Counted from the first letter of the stretch, positions 53,233 through 62,591 are shown. The stretch: 64,000 nucleotides of DNA from JBFXCK01 sp050182275 (GCA_050182275.1 JBFXCK010000001.1:124001-188000); one strand, 5' to 3'. Translations and numbers: made by a program. The notes: a model not told the origin generated them from the sequence alone.

Positions 53233-53786
53233 GAATCGTTAGCGGCAAATTGCGCGCCCGAAAGTTGGAATGCCCCGCTGACGCGCCCACACGCCCCATG
53301 GCCGACCGCCCGCGCCAGGCTTTGTTCAATGTGCTGGATCACGGCAAGCCAGCCGAGGGCGGCAATCCTTATATCGGCGAACATGTGCTGGATGCGTTCG
53401 CCGGCACCGGGGCATTGGGAATCGAAGCGTTATCGCGCGGCGCCAAATTCGCGACATTTTTAGACCTTGATACGCGGGCGGTTGAAATCAATATCAAAAA
53501 CCTAAGCCTGCAAAACCAGGCGGTTATTTTCCGGGCTGATGCCACCAAGCCGCCGCCCGCCCAGGAAAGCGCGGCGCTGATATTTCTGGCCCCGCCCTAC
53601 CGTCAAGGCCTGATCGAACCCGCTTTTACGGCGCTTCAGGCTAAAAACTGGTTTAAAAAGAACGCTTTGATTGTTGCGGAATGGGCCAAGGATGAAGTAG
53701 CGCCGGCTTTGGAAAATACCGACATGCTTGATCAAAGAAGTTATGGATTGGTGCAAATCGGGTTTTTTAGATTTAGCGCCGCTTAA
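53229..53786 (+). CDS. rsmD: 16S rRNA (guanine966-N2)-methyltransferase
   Basis: Methylates G966 of 16S rRNA. The 185 residues start MRIVSGKLRARKL, with PTRPMADRPRQALFNVL near 19 and SAM motif I LDAFAGTGALGIEALSRGA near 56-75. Motif IV, normally DPPY or NPPY, reads LAPPYRQGL near 118. The change of the amide-contacting Asp/Asn to Ala is unusual for this enzyme and may affect activity. The rluB-rsmD neighbourhood is standard. It overlaps the convergent mutL by 14 bases. Confidence 0.92.
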   Translation: MRIVSGKLRARKLECPADAPTRPMADRPRQALFNVLDHGKPAEGGNPYIGEHVLDAFAGTGALGIEALSRGAKFATFLDLDTRAVEINIKNLSLQNQAVIFRADATKPPPAQESAALIFLAPPYRQGLIEPAFTALQAKNWFKKNALIVAEWAKDEVAPALENTDMLDQRSYGLVQIGFFRFSAA

Positions 53787-55512
53787 ATAATTTTTCGACG
53801 TCTTTTAATTCCAATGAAATAAAAGTCGGCCGGCCATGATTGCATTGGCCGCCATTCGGTGTTTGCTCTAATTGGCGTAAAAGCGCGTTCATCTCGGCGA
53901 TATTTAATTTCCGCCCGGCCCGCACGCTGCCATAGCAGGCGAAAGTGGCGCACAAACGCTCGAGATTGTGTTCCAGCAACAGGCTTCCGGAAAACTCTTC
54001 GATTTGCGCGGCTAAATCTTTAATCAGGCTGGCGACATCGCTATCGCCCAAAATTGCCGGAATTTCACGCACCAAAATAGTGGTATTGCCAAATCCTTCC
54101 AAGGCCAAGCCCAGCTTGGCGAATTCCTTTTGGTGTTCGCACAAAAGAGCGGCTTGCGCTTTATCAATTTCGATAACTTCAGGAATCAATAATAATTGCC
54201 GCGCTGCCCCCTGTTTTATTAAATCGGCCTTCATTTGCTCATGCACAATGCGTTCATGGGCGGCATGCTGATCGACCAAAATAAATCCGCCCTTACTTTG
54301 CGCCAGGATATAAGTTTCATGCATTTGCGCCAGCGCTGCGCCCAAAGGATATTCCACCGCGGCCGGAACCGGCGCCTCTTCATAGCGGGCTTGCGGCGCG
54401 CCCAAATCGCCGAAAGATAAATTTTGCTCTTGCAGTACGCCCGTGACAGGAACGCGGCTATAAGGCCTGGCATATTCTTGCAGGCGGGTGACCGACGATA
54501 CGGGGCTTTTAATATCGCTTTTGCCCAATGCTTCCCGGATTGCGCCGATCAAAAGCGAGCGAACCCCGGCGGCATCATGAAACCGCACTTCCGTTTTGGC
54601 GGGATGCACATTGACATCGACATAATCGGCCGGAATATCGAGATACAGCGCGGCATAAGGGTAACGGTCGCCCGCCAGAACATCTTGATAAGCAACCTTA
54701 ATCGCCGAGGTGAGCTGTTTATCTTTAATTGCCCGGTTATTAATGGTCAGAAAAATCGCCAAACTGTTGGCGCGGTTTAAAGTCGGAATGCTAACGGCGC
54801 CCTGCAGGCGCATAAAGCCGCGCCCAGCATCGATTTTGACGCTGTTTTTAATAAAAGCGTCACCCAGAATTTGGCGGATGCGCGCTTCGCGCTGCAATTC
54901 GGCGGAAGAAGATTCAACCGCATATTGCGCGGTTAATTTGCTGTCTTCCATCAAAGTAAAACGGATAGAGGGATGAGCCAGCGCCATACGCTTGACGGTT
55001 TCGATAATTTGCGCCGCCTCATAGGCGCTGCCGCGCATGAATTTAAGCCGGGCGGGGGTAGCAAAAAACAAATCGCGTATCTCAACTAACGTGCCGGGCG
55101 CGCCGCTGGCGGGCTGAACGGGCGATTTTTCCCCGCCGGTGACTTGAACACGGTAGGCCGAATCGCCATCAATGGTGCGGCTGGTGATGGTAAGGCGGCT
55201 AACAGCGCCCATGGCGGGCAACGCCTCGCCGCGAAAACCCAAAAACGGAATGCTGCTAAGATCATCGAGGGGCAATTTGGAAGTCGCGTGGCGTTCCACC
55301 GCCAGTTCCAAATCATCGGCATTCATGCCGCGGCCATCATCGCGCAGGCTTAGATAGCTTAAGCCGCCGTCCTGAAAGCGGATTTCTATATGTTGGGCGT
55401 TAGCGTCAATCGCGTTTTCGATTAATTCTTTGATGACCGAGGCGGGGCGTTCCACCACTTCCCCTGCCGCGATTTGATTAATCAGGGTCGGCGGAAGCAG
55501 GCGGATGGTCAT
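53773..55512 (-). CDS. mutL: DNA mismatch repair protein MutL
   Basis: The matchmaker of mismatch repair, 579 residues. The N-terminal GHKL ATPase has IKELIENAIDANA at 27-39, LRDDGRGMN at 56-64 and GFRGEALPA at 92-100. The C-terminal domain carries DQHAAHERIVHE, which matches the DQHAxxExxxxE endonuclease metal motif. Supporting ACYGSVR and CNHGRPT motifs follow. It should therefore be a nicking MutL as in bacteria lacking MutH. It shares ATGA with the pgi stop. No mutS is present in the window. Confidence 0.97.
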   Translation of the reverse strand: MTIRLLPPTLINQIAAGEVVERPASVIKELIENAIDANAQHIEIRFQDGGLSYLSLRDDGRGMNADDLELAVERHATSKLPLDDLSSIPFLGFRGEALPAMGAVSRLTITSRTIDGDSAYRVQVTGGEKSPVQPASGAPGTLVEIRDLFFATPARLKFMRGSAYEAAQIIETVKRMALAHPSIRFTLMEDSKLTAQYAVESSSAELQREARIRQILGDAFIKNSVKIDAGRGFMRLQGAVSIPTLNRANSLAIFLTINNRAIKDKQLTSAIKVAYQDVLAGDRYPYAALYLDIPADYVDVNVHPAKTEVRFHDAAGVRSLLIGAIREALGKSDIKSPVSSVTRLQEYARPYSRVPVTGVLQEQNLSFGDLGAPQARYEEAPVPAAVEYPLGAALAQMHETYILAQSKGGFILVDQHAAHERIVHEQMKADLIKQGAARQLLLIPEVIEIDKAQAALLCEHQKEFAKLGLALEGFGNTTILVREIPAILGDSDVASLIKDLAAQIEEFSGSLLLEHNLERLCATFACYGSVRAGRKLNIAEMNALLRQLEQTPNGGQCNHGRPTFISLELKDVEKLFKRR

Positions 55513-56780
55513 GCGGCAAACCCTTTTTCCATTAACGCGCGGGTGATCGCTTTACCTTCTTCGACCGCCGGCTGGCTGAAAGCGTCAACCCCTAATAATT
55601 CGGCGGTTAAAATAGTTTCCAGCATGAAATGCATTAATAATGCGCCAAAACAATGTTCGTTGATTTGGGGGCAGTGAATTACCCGCACCGGGCGCTCGGC
55701 TTTAACCATAGTTTGAATAGTGGCCTGTTGTTCGGCCGCCAGCAAGTCACCCATTCGTTTATTTTTGAAGTAACCAAGCCTGGCGTCTTCCGGCAGGCGG
55801 GAATCAACCAAGGGGCCGGATCCCGCAATTTGACTGGTGATTATGGTATAAAATTTATCATTCGGCCCATCTAAGTATAATTGTAATTGGCTGTGCTGAT
55901 CGACGGCGCCCAAAGCGTCGATCGGCGTTAGGCCCTTACCGTTTTTACCCAAGCTTTCGGCCCATAATTGCCGGTGCCACACCGCTAAATATTTAAGCCG
56001 GTCGATATAGGGCATTATCACAGTTTGACTAACCCCATGCTGTTGGTTCAGCAGCATGGTAAAAACAGCGCCCTGAAAAGCGGGCAGGGAGGAATCGCCT
56101 TTTTTGGCTTCATCTAAAACCGCCTTGGCGCCTTGGCGAAGCGCGGCCGCATCCAAGCCGGCCAGAAGCGCCGGCAGCATGCCGACATTGGAAAATACCG
56201 AAAACCGCCCGCCGATTTGGGGATGATGCTCGATTATCGTTAGCTTTAATTTCTTGCCTAGCTGCCGCAATGGGTTTTCGGCGGGTTCGGTTAGAAGCGT
56301 GATATGCTGGGTTAAATCCTGATCTTTCAGCCAAGATAAAATAACTCCGAGCTGACATAAAGTTTCGGCGGTGGAGCCGGATTTAGATATCGCAATTACA
56401 CCTGTTTCCCGCGGGTCGAGTTTGGCAAAAGCCTGTTCGAAAGTATCAGGATCGACATTATCTAAAAAATATAATTTTGGGAAACCGCGCTTAGCGCCAA
56501 AGCCGCGGTTGGCCAAAGCATAAAGCGCTTTACCGCCCAGGGACGAGCCGCCAGTGCCTAGAATCAAAACATTTTTGAATTGACGGTAGTGCGCGGCCAG
56601 CGGGGCAAGATTTTCAAGGTCACCGGTTTTAGTAGCGGCCTCAAAGATCGCCAAAGGTTTTTTATCAAGGCCAGCAGCTAATTTATTTAAAACCAGAGCC
56701 GCCTGGGCCGATGCCGCGGCAAAAGCTTTAGAGGTAGCGGGGTAAAAAGATTCAATTGAAGCGCGAAAGGGCAATGGCAT
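55509..56780 (-). CDS. pgi: glucose-6-phosphate isomerase
   Basis: Interconverts glucose 6-phosphate and fructose 6-phosphate. About 423 residues, a short bacterial form. The sugar-isomerase motifs are GTGGSSLGGKALYAL near 76, VIAISKSGSTAETLCQLG near 128 and IGGRFSVFSNVGMLPALLAGLD near 190. The catalytic His is probably in LLNQQHGV near 234. ATG 56780 begins the conserved sequence; an earlier in-frame start at 56858 would overlap bamF. It lies 22 bases after bamF and overlaps mutL by ATGA. With rpe it links glycolysis and pentose phosphate metabolism. Confidence 0.93.
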   Translation of the reverse strand: MPLPFRASIESFYPATSKAFAAASAQAALVLNKLAAGLDKKPLAIFEAATKTGDLENLAPLAAHYRQFKNVLILGTGGSSLGGKALYALANRGFGAKRGFPKLYFLDNVDPDTFEQAFAKLDPRETGVIAISKSGSTAETLCQLGVILSWLKDQDLTQHITLLTEPAENPLRQLGKKLKLTIIEHHPQIGGRFSVFSNVGMLPALLAGLDAAALRQGAKAVLDEAKKGDSSLPAFQGAVFTMLLNQQHGVSQTVIMPYIDRLKYLAVWHRQLWAESLGKNGKGLTPIDALGAVDQHSQLQLYLDGPNDKFYTIITSQIAGSGPLVDSRLPEDARLGYFKNKRMGDLLAAEQQATIQTMVKAERPVRVIHCPQINEHCFGALLMHFMLETILTAELLGVDAFSQPAVEEGKAITRALMEKGFAA

Positions 56781-56802
56781 ATAAAACCTTGAACTTATAA
56801 TT

Positions 56803-57384
56803 TTAAAATACGCCTTCCAATAACCCTTTTTTGCGCCGAGAGATAGTGGGAGTTTCACCGGCCGTTGAGGTTAAGCCTTTTTCTTTGTTTTCTTGCAAAC
56901 GCTTGGCTTCAGCGGCGGCATCAACCGTTGAGGCCGGAGCCTCCTTGGCCTGCCAGAAAACTAGGCTATCAAGAAAATGCTGGTCTTCTTCAACAGCTTG
57001 TTGAAACTCGCGATCGATGGTGCGGCGGATGTCACCATCGCTTTGCGCCACGCCGGCTTTATTTAGCAGGGCTCCCGTGCCGGGGCTGGTTTCATTTGTG
57101 GAATTGCTGGCCGGCGCATAATTTTCGGCGGCGCTTAAATTGGCGGCGGCTTTTTCACCGAGCAAGCTTTGCTTAGCTTGATCTTGGCCGGTTATTTCCT
57201 GGGGGCGCGCGGCGCCAGGCTGTGGCGCGCGCAATTCAAAATTAGGGGGAATGCTTAACGGCGCTCTTGCCATGACTTTGAATTCATCGGGCAAAGGGCG
57301 TTCAATACCAATCATTTGACGGCTTTCACTGCTGCAAGCCGACATAACAAAAATACAGGCGATAAAACTAATTCGACGTAACAT
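56803..57384 (-). CDS. bamF: BamF-like lipoprotein (DUF3035)
   Basis: A 193-residue outer-membrane lipoprotein. The signal peptide ends in a good lipobox, VMSAC, with Cys17. The DUF3035 hallmark DEFKVMARAPLSIPPNFELR lies at residues 33-52. In alphaproteobacteria this family is the BamF subunit of the BAM outer-membrane protein insertion complex, described in Caulobacter. The remaining sequence is low-complexity Ala/Gln/Asn with a helical QQAVEEDQHFLDSLVFWQ. Its start overlaps the lspA end by 17 bases; LspA is the peptidase that would process it. Confidence 0.85.
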   Translation of the reverse strand: MLRRISFIACIFVMSACSSESRQMIGIERPLPDEFKVMARAPLSIPPNFELRAPQPGAARPQEITGQDQAKQSLLGEKAAANLSAAENYAPASNSTNETSPGTGALLNKAGVAQSDGDIRRTIDREFQQAVEEDQHFLDSLVFWQAKEAPASTVDAAAEAKRLQENKEKGLTSTAGETPTISRRKKGLLEGVF

Positions 57385-57856
57385 CTAATTTTGATCCTTG
57401 TCTGGCGGCCAGCCAACTATCGATAAGCAACAGCCCCATTCCTATCACAATTGCGGCATCCGCGATATTAAAGGCCGGCCAATGCCAAGTGCCTATATAA
57501 AAATCGAAAAAATCGCGCACCGCGCCTAACCTCATTCTATCTAGCACATTTCCGGCCGCGCCGCCAATAACCAGCCCAAGGCCTATAATCGTAAGGCTTT
57601 CCTTCGCGCGATGTAGCCAATTCACCAACACCGCTACAATAATCAAGGCTAAGGCCACCAGCCCATAATGATGTAAATCGCTATTGGCCGGAAAAAGCCC
57701 AAAGGAAATGCCCTTATTTAAAACCGGGGTCAGGCTGAAAAACGGCAAGAGATGAACCGGTTCTCCCTCCCTTAGCAAACGGTCAAAAATCACCCATTTG
57801 CTGAGCTGATCGGCAAGAAACACTAAAGCGATTGTCATCCAAGCCAGGCGCGCCAT
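57368..57856 (-). CDS. lspA: lipoprotein signal peptidase (signal peptidase II)
   Basis: An inner-membrane aspartyl protease that cleaves the signal peptide of lipidated prolipoproteins. The 162 residues have four helices. The catalytic pair is Asp106 in GGAAGNVLDRMRLGAV and Asp133 in FNIADAAI. Other conserved sites are ADQLSKW near 15 and LNKGISFGLF near 47. It overlaps ileS by one base and bamF by 17. ileS-lspA is a classic order. Confidence 0.97.
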   Translation of the reverse strand: MARLAWMTIALVFLADQLSKWVIFDRLLREGEPVHLLPFFSLTPVLNKGISFGLFPANSDLHHYGLVALALIIVAVLVNWLHRAKESLTIIGLGLVIGGAAGNVLDRMRLGAVRDFFDFYIGTWHWPAFNIADAAIVIGMGLLLIDSWLAARQGSKLDVTSN

Positions 57857-60672
57857 TAAATGCTACCCGTTTTTTTGGCCGGCGGCGGTTCAACCGCCAA
57901 GGCTTTTAAATCAACCGCTTCAAGGCAGCGTTTGCACAATTTATGATCTTTGTTGGCTTGGCCTACCTCGGGCAAGATTCGCCAGCAGCGCTGGCATTTT
58001 TCGCCCTTGGCTTTGTGGGCCACTACGGCAATGCCCGGTACTTCGGGCAAGCGGAAAGAAGAGATTGGGCCTTCTTTGATGATTAGCGCCGCATCCGATG
58101 TAATGCAAATTTCAGCCGCATCTAAATCTTTTAACAAAGCTTCTTGTTCAGCAGTGATGTAAAGTTCGGGATGTGCTTCCAGGCTGGAGCCAATTCTCCC
58201 CTCGCGCCGCTCAATTTCCAAAGCGCCGGTCACAACACGGCGCAAGTCGCGGATTTTATCCCATTTCGCCGCCAAAACATTGTCTTGCCAGATGGCGGGG
58301 ATAGCCGGAAAGCTTAGGCTATGAACGCTTCCTTCCGGATCAGCGCCGCGCGCCAAATAAGCTTCCTCGGCGGTAAAACATAAAATGGGAGCAAGCCAAG
58401 AGACCAAGCAATCAAATAAGCGGTCCATCACCGTTCGCACCGCCATGCGGCGCGGATTGTCAGTCGCATCGCAGTATAAACTGTCTTTGCGGACGTCAAA
58501 GTAAAACGCCGATAATTCGGTGGCGCAGAAATTATGGATTGCCGTGAACACTTCATGGAAGCGATAGGCGTTATAGCCTTCCCGCACTATTTTATCGAGC
58601 TCAGCCAGACGGTGTAGCACCCAGCGCTCTAATTCCGGCATTTTTTTAACATCGATAATCTCGGCCTCGGTAAAGCCTGCTAACGCGCCCAATAGATAGC
58701 GCAAAGTGTTGCGCAAGCGCCGGTAAAGATCGATGTTGTGCGCCAAGATTTCCTTGCCGATGCGCAAATCTTCCCGGTAATCGCTGCCAACCGACCACAG
58801 GCGCAAAATATCGGCGCCATGTTCGCCGACCACGCTTTGCGGCGCTACCACATTGCCCAATGATTTCGACATTTTCCGGCCTTCGCCATCCAACACAAAA
58901 CCGTGGGTTAATACTTGCAAATAAGGCGCAGCATCCCGCGTTCCACAGGATTCAAGCAGCGAAGATTGGAACCAGCCACGATGCTGGTCGGAGCCTTCTA
59001 AATATAAATTGGCCGGCCAAGAAAGCTCGTCACGGCCTTCCAGCACAAAACTGTGCGTCGAGCCGGATTCGAACCAAACATCAACGATGTCGTTAACCGC
59101 GTCATATTCATCCGGTTTGTAATCAGGCTCTAAAAAGCGTTTCGGATCGCCTTTGTACCAGGCATCGGCGCCGTCTTTTTCAAAAGCCGTTGCAATACGC
59201 TCGATAATCAAGGGATCGCGCAGCAATTCACCGGTTTTGCGGTTTACAAATACGGCGATCGGCACGCCCCAGGCGCGTTGGCGGGAAATGCACCAATCGG
59301 GCCGCTCGGCGACCATGCTGCGAATGCGGTTTTGGCCCGATGGAGGGAACCATTCGGTTTCCTCAATCGCGCTCAAAGCTTTTTCCCGCAATTTGTTGGT
59401 GTCCATGCTGATGAACCATTGCGGCGTATTGCGGAAAATCAGCGGCGCTTTGGATCGCCAGGAATGCGGGTAACTGTGAGTCAATTTGCCCTTGGCCAGC
59501 AAATGGCCGGCTTTATTGATGGCTTCGGCCACTTCGTCATTGACCTTGTACACATGCTTGCCGGCAAAAAGCGGGACATGCGGATAATAGGTTCCATCGC
59601 CTTGCACGGTCTCCGGCACTTCGATTTTGAATTTGATGCCAAGATTGCAATCATCTTCGCCATGCCCCGGCGCGATATGCACCAGGCCGGTGCCTTGTTC
59701 GGTCGTCACAAAATCGGCCGGCAGAAGCGGAACGTCGAAATCATAGCCTTGCCCGCGTAAGGGATGAGCGGCGCTAGCGCCTTTTAATTCGGCGCCCTTG
59801 AATTCTTTCAAAATTTTGTGGTTTTCAATCTTGGTATTTTGCAGAAAATTTTCAAGCAATTCTTTGGCGACGATATATTTTTTACCGGCTTCGATCAGCA
59901 CATAAGAAATTTTTTCGCCATAGGCGATGGCGCGGTTGCCGGGCATGGTCCAGGGCGTGGTTGTCCAGATAACGGCCTCGGCGCCGATTAAATCTTTTTG
60001 GGCCGATTTTAAAACCGGGAAACCAACATAAATGGTGGTTGAAGTATGGTCTTGATATTCCACTTCCGCTTCGGCCAGCGCGGTTTTTTCAACAGGCGAC
60101 CATAAAACGGCTTTAGTGCCTTTATATAAACCGCCATTAACCACGAATTTCCCGATCTCCCGGTAAATTTGCGCCTCGGCTTTAAAATCCATGGTGCTAT
60201 AGGGATGATCCCAATCGCCCTCAATCCCTAGGCGCTTAAATTCCTCGCGCTGGACTTTTAGCCAATGGTCGGCGAATTCGCGGCATTCCCGGCGGAATTC
60301 CAAAATCGGCACTTCGTCCTTGTCTTTGCCGGCGGCGCGATATTTTTCTTCGATTTTCCATTCAATCGGCAAGCCATGGCAATCCCAGCCGGGCACATAA
60401 TAAACATCCTTGCCTTGCATGCGTTGCGAACGGTTAACGACATCTTTTAGAATCTTATTAAGAGCATGGCCAATATGCAGGTTACCATTGGCATAAGGAG
60501 GGCCGTCATGAAGGACGAATTTAGGCTGCCCCTTCGAGGATTCCCGCAGTTTTCGGCTTAACGCCATTTTGTCCCAACGTTCCAACCAGGCAGGTTCCCG
60601 CTGGCCTAAATTGGCGCGCATGGGAAAATCGGTTTTGGGAAGAAAGACGGTATTTTTGTAAAGATCGGTCAT
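57856..60672 (-). CDS. ileS: isoleucine-tRNA ligase
   Basis: Charges tRNA-Ile. The 938 residues hold the class-I signature HIGH at 66-69 (NLHIGHALNK), the editing domain (TTPWTMPGNRAIAYG near 238) and KMSKS near 601-605. A C-terminal zinc ribbon has the pairs CQRC and CKRC near 892 and 917. It is of the bacterial type with a full-length tail. The gene heads a minus-strand operon with lspA, bamF, pgi and mutL. Confidence 0.98.
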   Translation of the reverse strand: MTDLYKNTVFLPKTDFPMRANLGQREPAWLERWDKMALSRKLRESSKGQPKFVLHDGPPYANGNLHIGHALNKILKDVVNRSQRMQGKDVYYVPGWDCHGLPIEWKIEEKYRAAGKDKDEVPILEFRRECREFADHWLKVQREEFKRLGIEGDWDHPYSTMDFKAEAQIYREIGKFVVNGGLYKGTKAVLWSPVEKTALAEAEVEYQDHTSTTIYVGFPVLKSAQKDLIGAEAVIWTTTPWTMPGNRAIAYGEKISYVLIEAGKKYIVAKELLENFLQNTKIENHKILKEFKGAELKGASAAHPLRGQGYDFDVPLLPADFVTTEQGTGLVHIAPGHGEDDCNLGIKFKIEVPETVQGDGTYYPHVPLFAGKHVYKVNDEVAEAINKAGHLLAKGKLTHSYPHSWRSKAPLIFRNTPQWFISMDTNKLREKALSAIEETEWFPPSGQNRIRSMVAERPDWCISRQRAWGVPIAVFVNRKTGELLRDPLIIERIATAFEKDGADAWYKGDPKRFLEPDYKPDEYDAVNDIVDVWFESGSTHSFVLEGRDELSWPANLYLEGSDQHRGWFQSSLLESCGTRDAAPYLQVLTHGFVLDGEGRKMSKSLGNVVAPQSVVGEHGADILRLWSVGSDYREDLRIGKEILAHNIDLYRRLRNTLRYLLGALAGFTEAEIIDVKKMPELERWVLHRLAELDKIVREGYNAYRFHEVFTAIHNFCATELSAFYFDVRKDSLYCDATDNPRRMAVRTVMDRLFDCLVSWLAPILCFTAEEAYLARGADPEGSVHSLSFPAIPAIWQDNVLAAKWDKIRDLRRVVTGALEIERREGRIGSSLEAHPELYITAEQEALLKDLDAAEICITSDAALIIKEGPISSFRLPEVPGIAVVAHKAKGEKCQRCWRILPEVGQANKDHKLCKRCLEAVDLKALAVEPPPAKKTGSI

Positions 60673-60786
60673 TTTGTATACTGTTTCATAAAGGCAACTA
60701 CATTAGCCAAATATCCGCCATTCGCCAAGGGTAAAGCTTTCAGGGAGGCGCAGGCATAGTATTTATTTACTTAGGCGCCCTTGTTT

Positions 60787-60800
60787 TGACATGGTTGTCA
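60787..60800. promoter_or_regulatory. perfect TGACA-N4-TGTCA dyad upstream of the small exported protein gene
   Basis: TGACA and TGTCA form a perfect inverted repeat around TGGT, with TTGACA overlapping the left arm. It lies in the 205-base gap between the divergent ileS and 60878 genes. No matching -10 box is found at the proper distance, so it could be an operator or just a small palindrome. Nothing else in the gap was recognised. Confidence 0.3.
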
Positions 60801-60877
60801 GCGATAAGGCACGAAGGGGTTTTCAATCTTTGAAGACTTACTCTGGAGTTTTGATCTTTTACCAAAGGAGACTAAAA

Positions 60878-61117
60878 ATGCGTTTATTATCTATTGCTAT
60901 CGCTTTATTGGTAGCGGTTGCTGTTGCCAGCCCCGCTTTCGCCATGCAACATGGTTCGAAAGCGGATAAAACCATGGAAATGCAAAAAGGCGATATGAAG
61001 ACTCAAAAGAAAGCTGCTCATCAGTCGAAAAAGATGAAGTATCACGCGAAGAAATCGGAAACTTCCCAAAGAGCTAGACTGGAAGGTCCTCGTTCGATGC
61101 AACGTCAAGAATACTAA
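60878..61117 (+). CDS. small exported Lys/Met/His-rich protein
   Basis: A 79-residue protein with a clear Sec signal peptide (MRLLSIAIALLVAVAVASPAFA, cut after residue 22). The mature 57 residues are strongly basic and rich in Met, His, Gln and Lys, with no cysteine. A strong AAGGAG lies at 60865-60870, eight bases before the ATG, and a perfect intrinsic terminator follows, which together suggest high expression as a single gene. The family is not recognised. Composition resembles acid-shock or metal-handling periplasmic proteins, but that is only analogy. Longer in-frame starts from 60791 would bury the signal peptide. Confidence 0.78.
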   Translation: MRLLSIAIALLVAVAVASPAFAMQHGSKADKTMEMQKGDMKTQKKAAHQSKKMKYHAKKSETSQRARLEGPRSMQRQEY

Positions 61118-61141
61118 GATTTTTTAAAAGTATATGAATTG

Positions 61142-61172
61142 AAAGGGCGCTGGTATTCCAGCGCCCTTTTTT
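61142..61172 (+). terminator. strong intrinsic terminator
   Basis: A perfect 9-bp stem, GGGCGCTGG (61145-61153) and CCAGCGCCC (61158-61166), closes on a TATT loop and is followed by six T. Three A precede the stem. It ends transcription of the small exported protein gene and touches the ribF stop at 61171. Confidence 0.93.
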
Positions 61173-62106
61173 ATGCCAGCAGTGCCCGCGCTTTTTGACA
61201 ATCAATACCGATTTGCCGGCGCAATTCTTCTAAATTATTAAAGCGCGCTTCGGGCCGTAAGTAATGCTGAAAGGCCACTTCCAGTTTTTGACCATATAAA
61301 TCGCCGGAAAAATCAAGCAAATGGACTTCCAATAATTCCGGCTGCGCCCCGGCGATAGTGGGGCGGCGTCCAAAATTGGCTGCACCCGGAATTAATTGAG
61401 GAGATCCCGCTATTTTCACCCACACTGCGTAAACGCCATAAGCCGGGCGTAAGACCGCTTTGGGCAGGGAAATATTGGCGGTTGGGAAACCCAGTTCGCG
61501 CCCGCGCTTATCGCCATGGCGCACAAAACCGTTAATATGCCAGGACCGGCCTAAAATATTTTGCGCGGTTTTAACATCGCCGTTCATCAATGCTTCGCGC
61601 ACTTTGGTCGAGGAATAAATTTCACCATTGGCCGATGTCACCGGCGGCACAACGGTTAGGCCGAACGCCTTGCCCTCGGCATAATGCTGCAGCAGCGCGG
61701 CGTTACCTTGACGGCGGTGACCGAAAATAAAATCATAGCCAACCACAATATGCCCGGCCCGTAAAACGCCGGTTAAGATTTTTTCTACAAATTCCACGGC
61801 CGTGACAGAGGCCAGTTGCCGGTTGAAAGGAAGGCAAAATAATAATTCCACCCCCTGTTCTTTCAGCAAGCGGAATTTATCGGTAAAAGTAGTTAGGCGG
61901 AAAGGTGGATCAAGGGGGCGGAAAAATTGGCGCGGGTGCGGTTCGAAACTCATGACCGCTAAAGGCCGGGAAGAACCGATAGCGATTTTTCCGGCTTCTT
62001 GGATAATGGCCTGGTGCCCCAAATGTACGCCATCAAAATTGCCGATCGCCAGAACCGCATCCTGGGCGCTTGAGGGGATTTCATGCAAATGACGAAACAG
62101 CCGCAT
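61171..62106 (-). CDS. ribF: bifunctional riboflavin kinase / FAD synthetase
   Basis: Makes FMN and FAD from riboflavin. The 311 residues have an N-terminal nucleotidyltransferase domain with IGNFDGVHLGHQAII near 21, GYDFIFGHRRQG near 123 and SSTKVREAL near 166. The C-terminal kinase domain holds RGRELGFPTANI near 200 and YGVYAVWV near 220. It reads in the same direction as maoC and overlaps the end of the upstream terminator. Confidence 0.97.
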   Translation of the reverse strand: MRLFRHLHEIPSSAQDAVLAIGNFDGVHLGHQAIIQEAGKIAIGSSRPLAVMSFEPHPRQFFRPLDPPFRLTTFTDKFRLLKEQGVELLFCLPFNRQLASVTAVEFVEKILTGVLRAGHIVVGYDFIFGHRRQGNAALLQHYAEGKAFGLTVVPPVTSANGEIYSSTKVREALMNGDVKTAQNILGRSWHINGFVRHGDKRGRELGFPTANISLPKAVLRPAYGVYAVWVKIAGSPQLIPGAANFGRRPTIAGAQPELLEVHLLDFSGDLYGQKLEVAFQHYLRPEARFNNLEELRRQIGIDCQKARALLA

Positions 62107-62147
62107 AGCACGATTAAATAGCAGTCCGGCCTTTTAAAGGAAAGCTT

Positions 62148-62591
62148 TTAAGCCGCGGCAGCTTTGCTGGGCACCATAATCAAGGCTTCGCCTTCCAGCA
62201 CCACCTTGTCATTGACCGAACAGGTGGTGGTGAAGGTTACGCGCTTTTTTTCGGCATTCAGTTCGGCGACCGTAACTTGGGTGCGCACGGTTTCGCCGAT
62301 TTTAACCGGCGCCTTGAATTTCAAATTTTGCGATAAATAAATACTGCCCGGCCCCGGCAATTTGGTGCCCAGCACGGCGGAAATAAAACTGGCGGTTAAA
62401 ATGCCGTGGGCGATGCGGGTTTTGAACATGGTTTTTTTGGCGTAATCTTCGTTCAGATGAACCGGGTTGGTATCGCCCGAAATTTTAGCGAAGCTGACAA
62501 TATCGGCTTCGGAAACCGTGTTGGAAGCAGTGGCGCTCATGCCCACTGTCAGATCTTCAAAATATAAGCCGTTTGTTTCATTAGCCGCCAT
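62148..62591 (-). CDS. MaoC-family (R)-specific enoyl-CoA hydratase
   Basis: A 147-residue hot-dog fold hydratase. The hydratase-2 signature AKISGDTNPVHLNEDYAKKT lies near 36-55, with the catalytic Asp and His in DTNPVH, followed by RIAHGILTASFISAVLG. Such enzymes hydrate trans-2-enoyl-CoA to (R)-3-hydroxyacyl-CoA, as PhaJ does for polyhydroxyalkanoate synthesis; some act on other acyl groups. No PHA genes are near. It lies 41 bases upstream of ribF. Confidence 0.92.
   Translation of the reverse strand: MAANETNGLYFEDLTVGMSATASNTVSEADIVSFAKISGDTNPVHLNEDYAKKTMFKTRIAHGILTASFISAVLGTKLPGPGSIYLSQNLKFKAPVKIGETVRTQVTVAELNAEKKRVTFTTTCSVNDKVVLEGEALIMVPSKAAAA

Noticed and set aside
60786..60791. TTGACA as a -35 box for the small exported protein
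   Set aside because: No acceptable -10 at 15-19 bases downstream; it is better described as part of the dyad.
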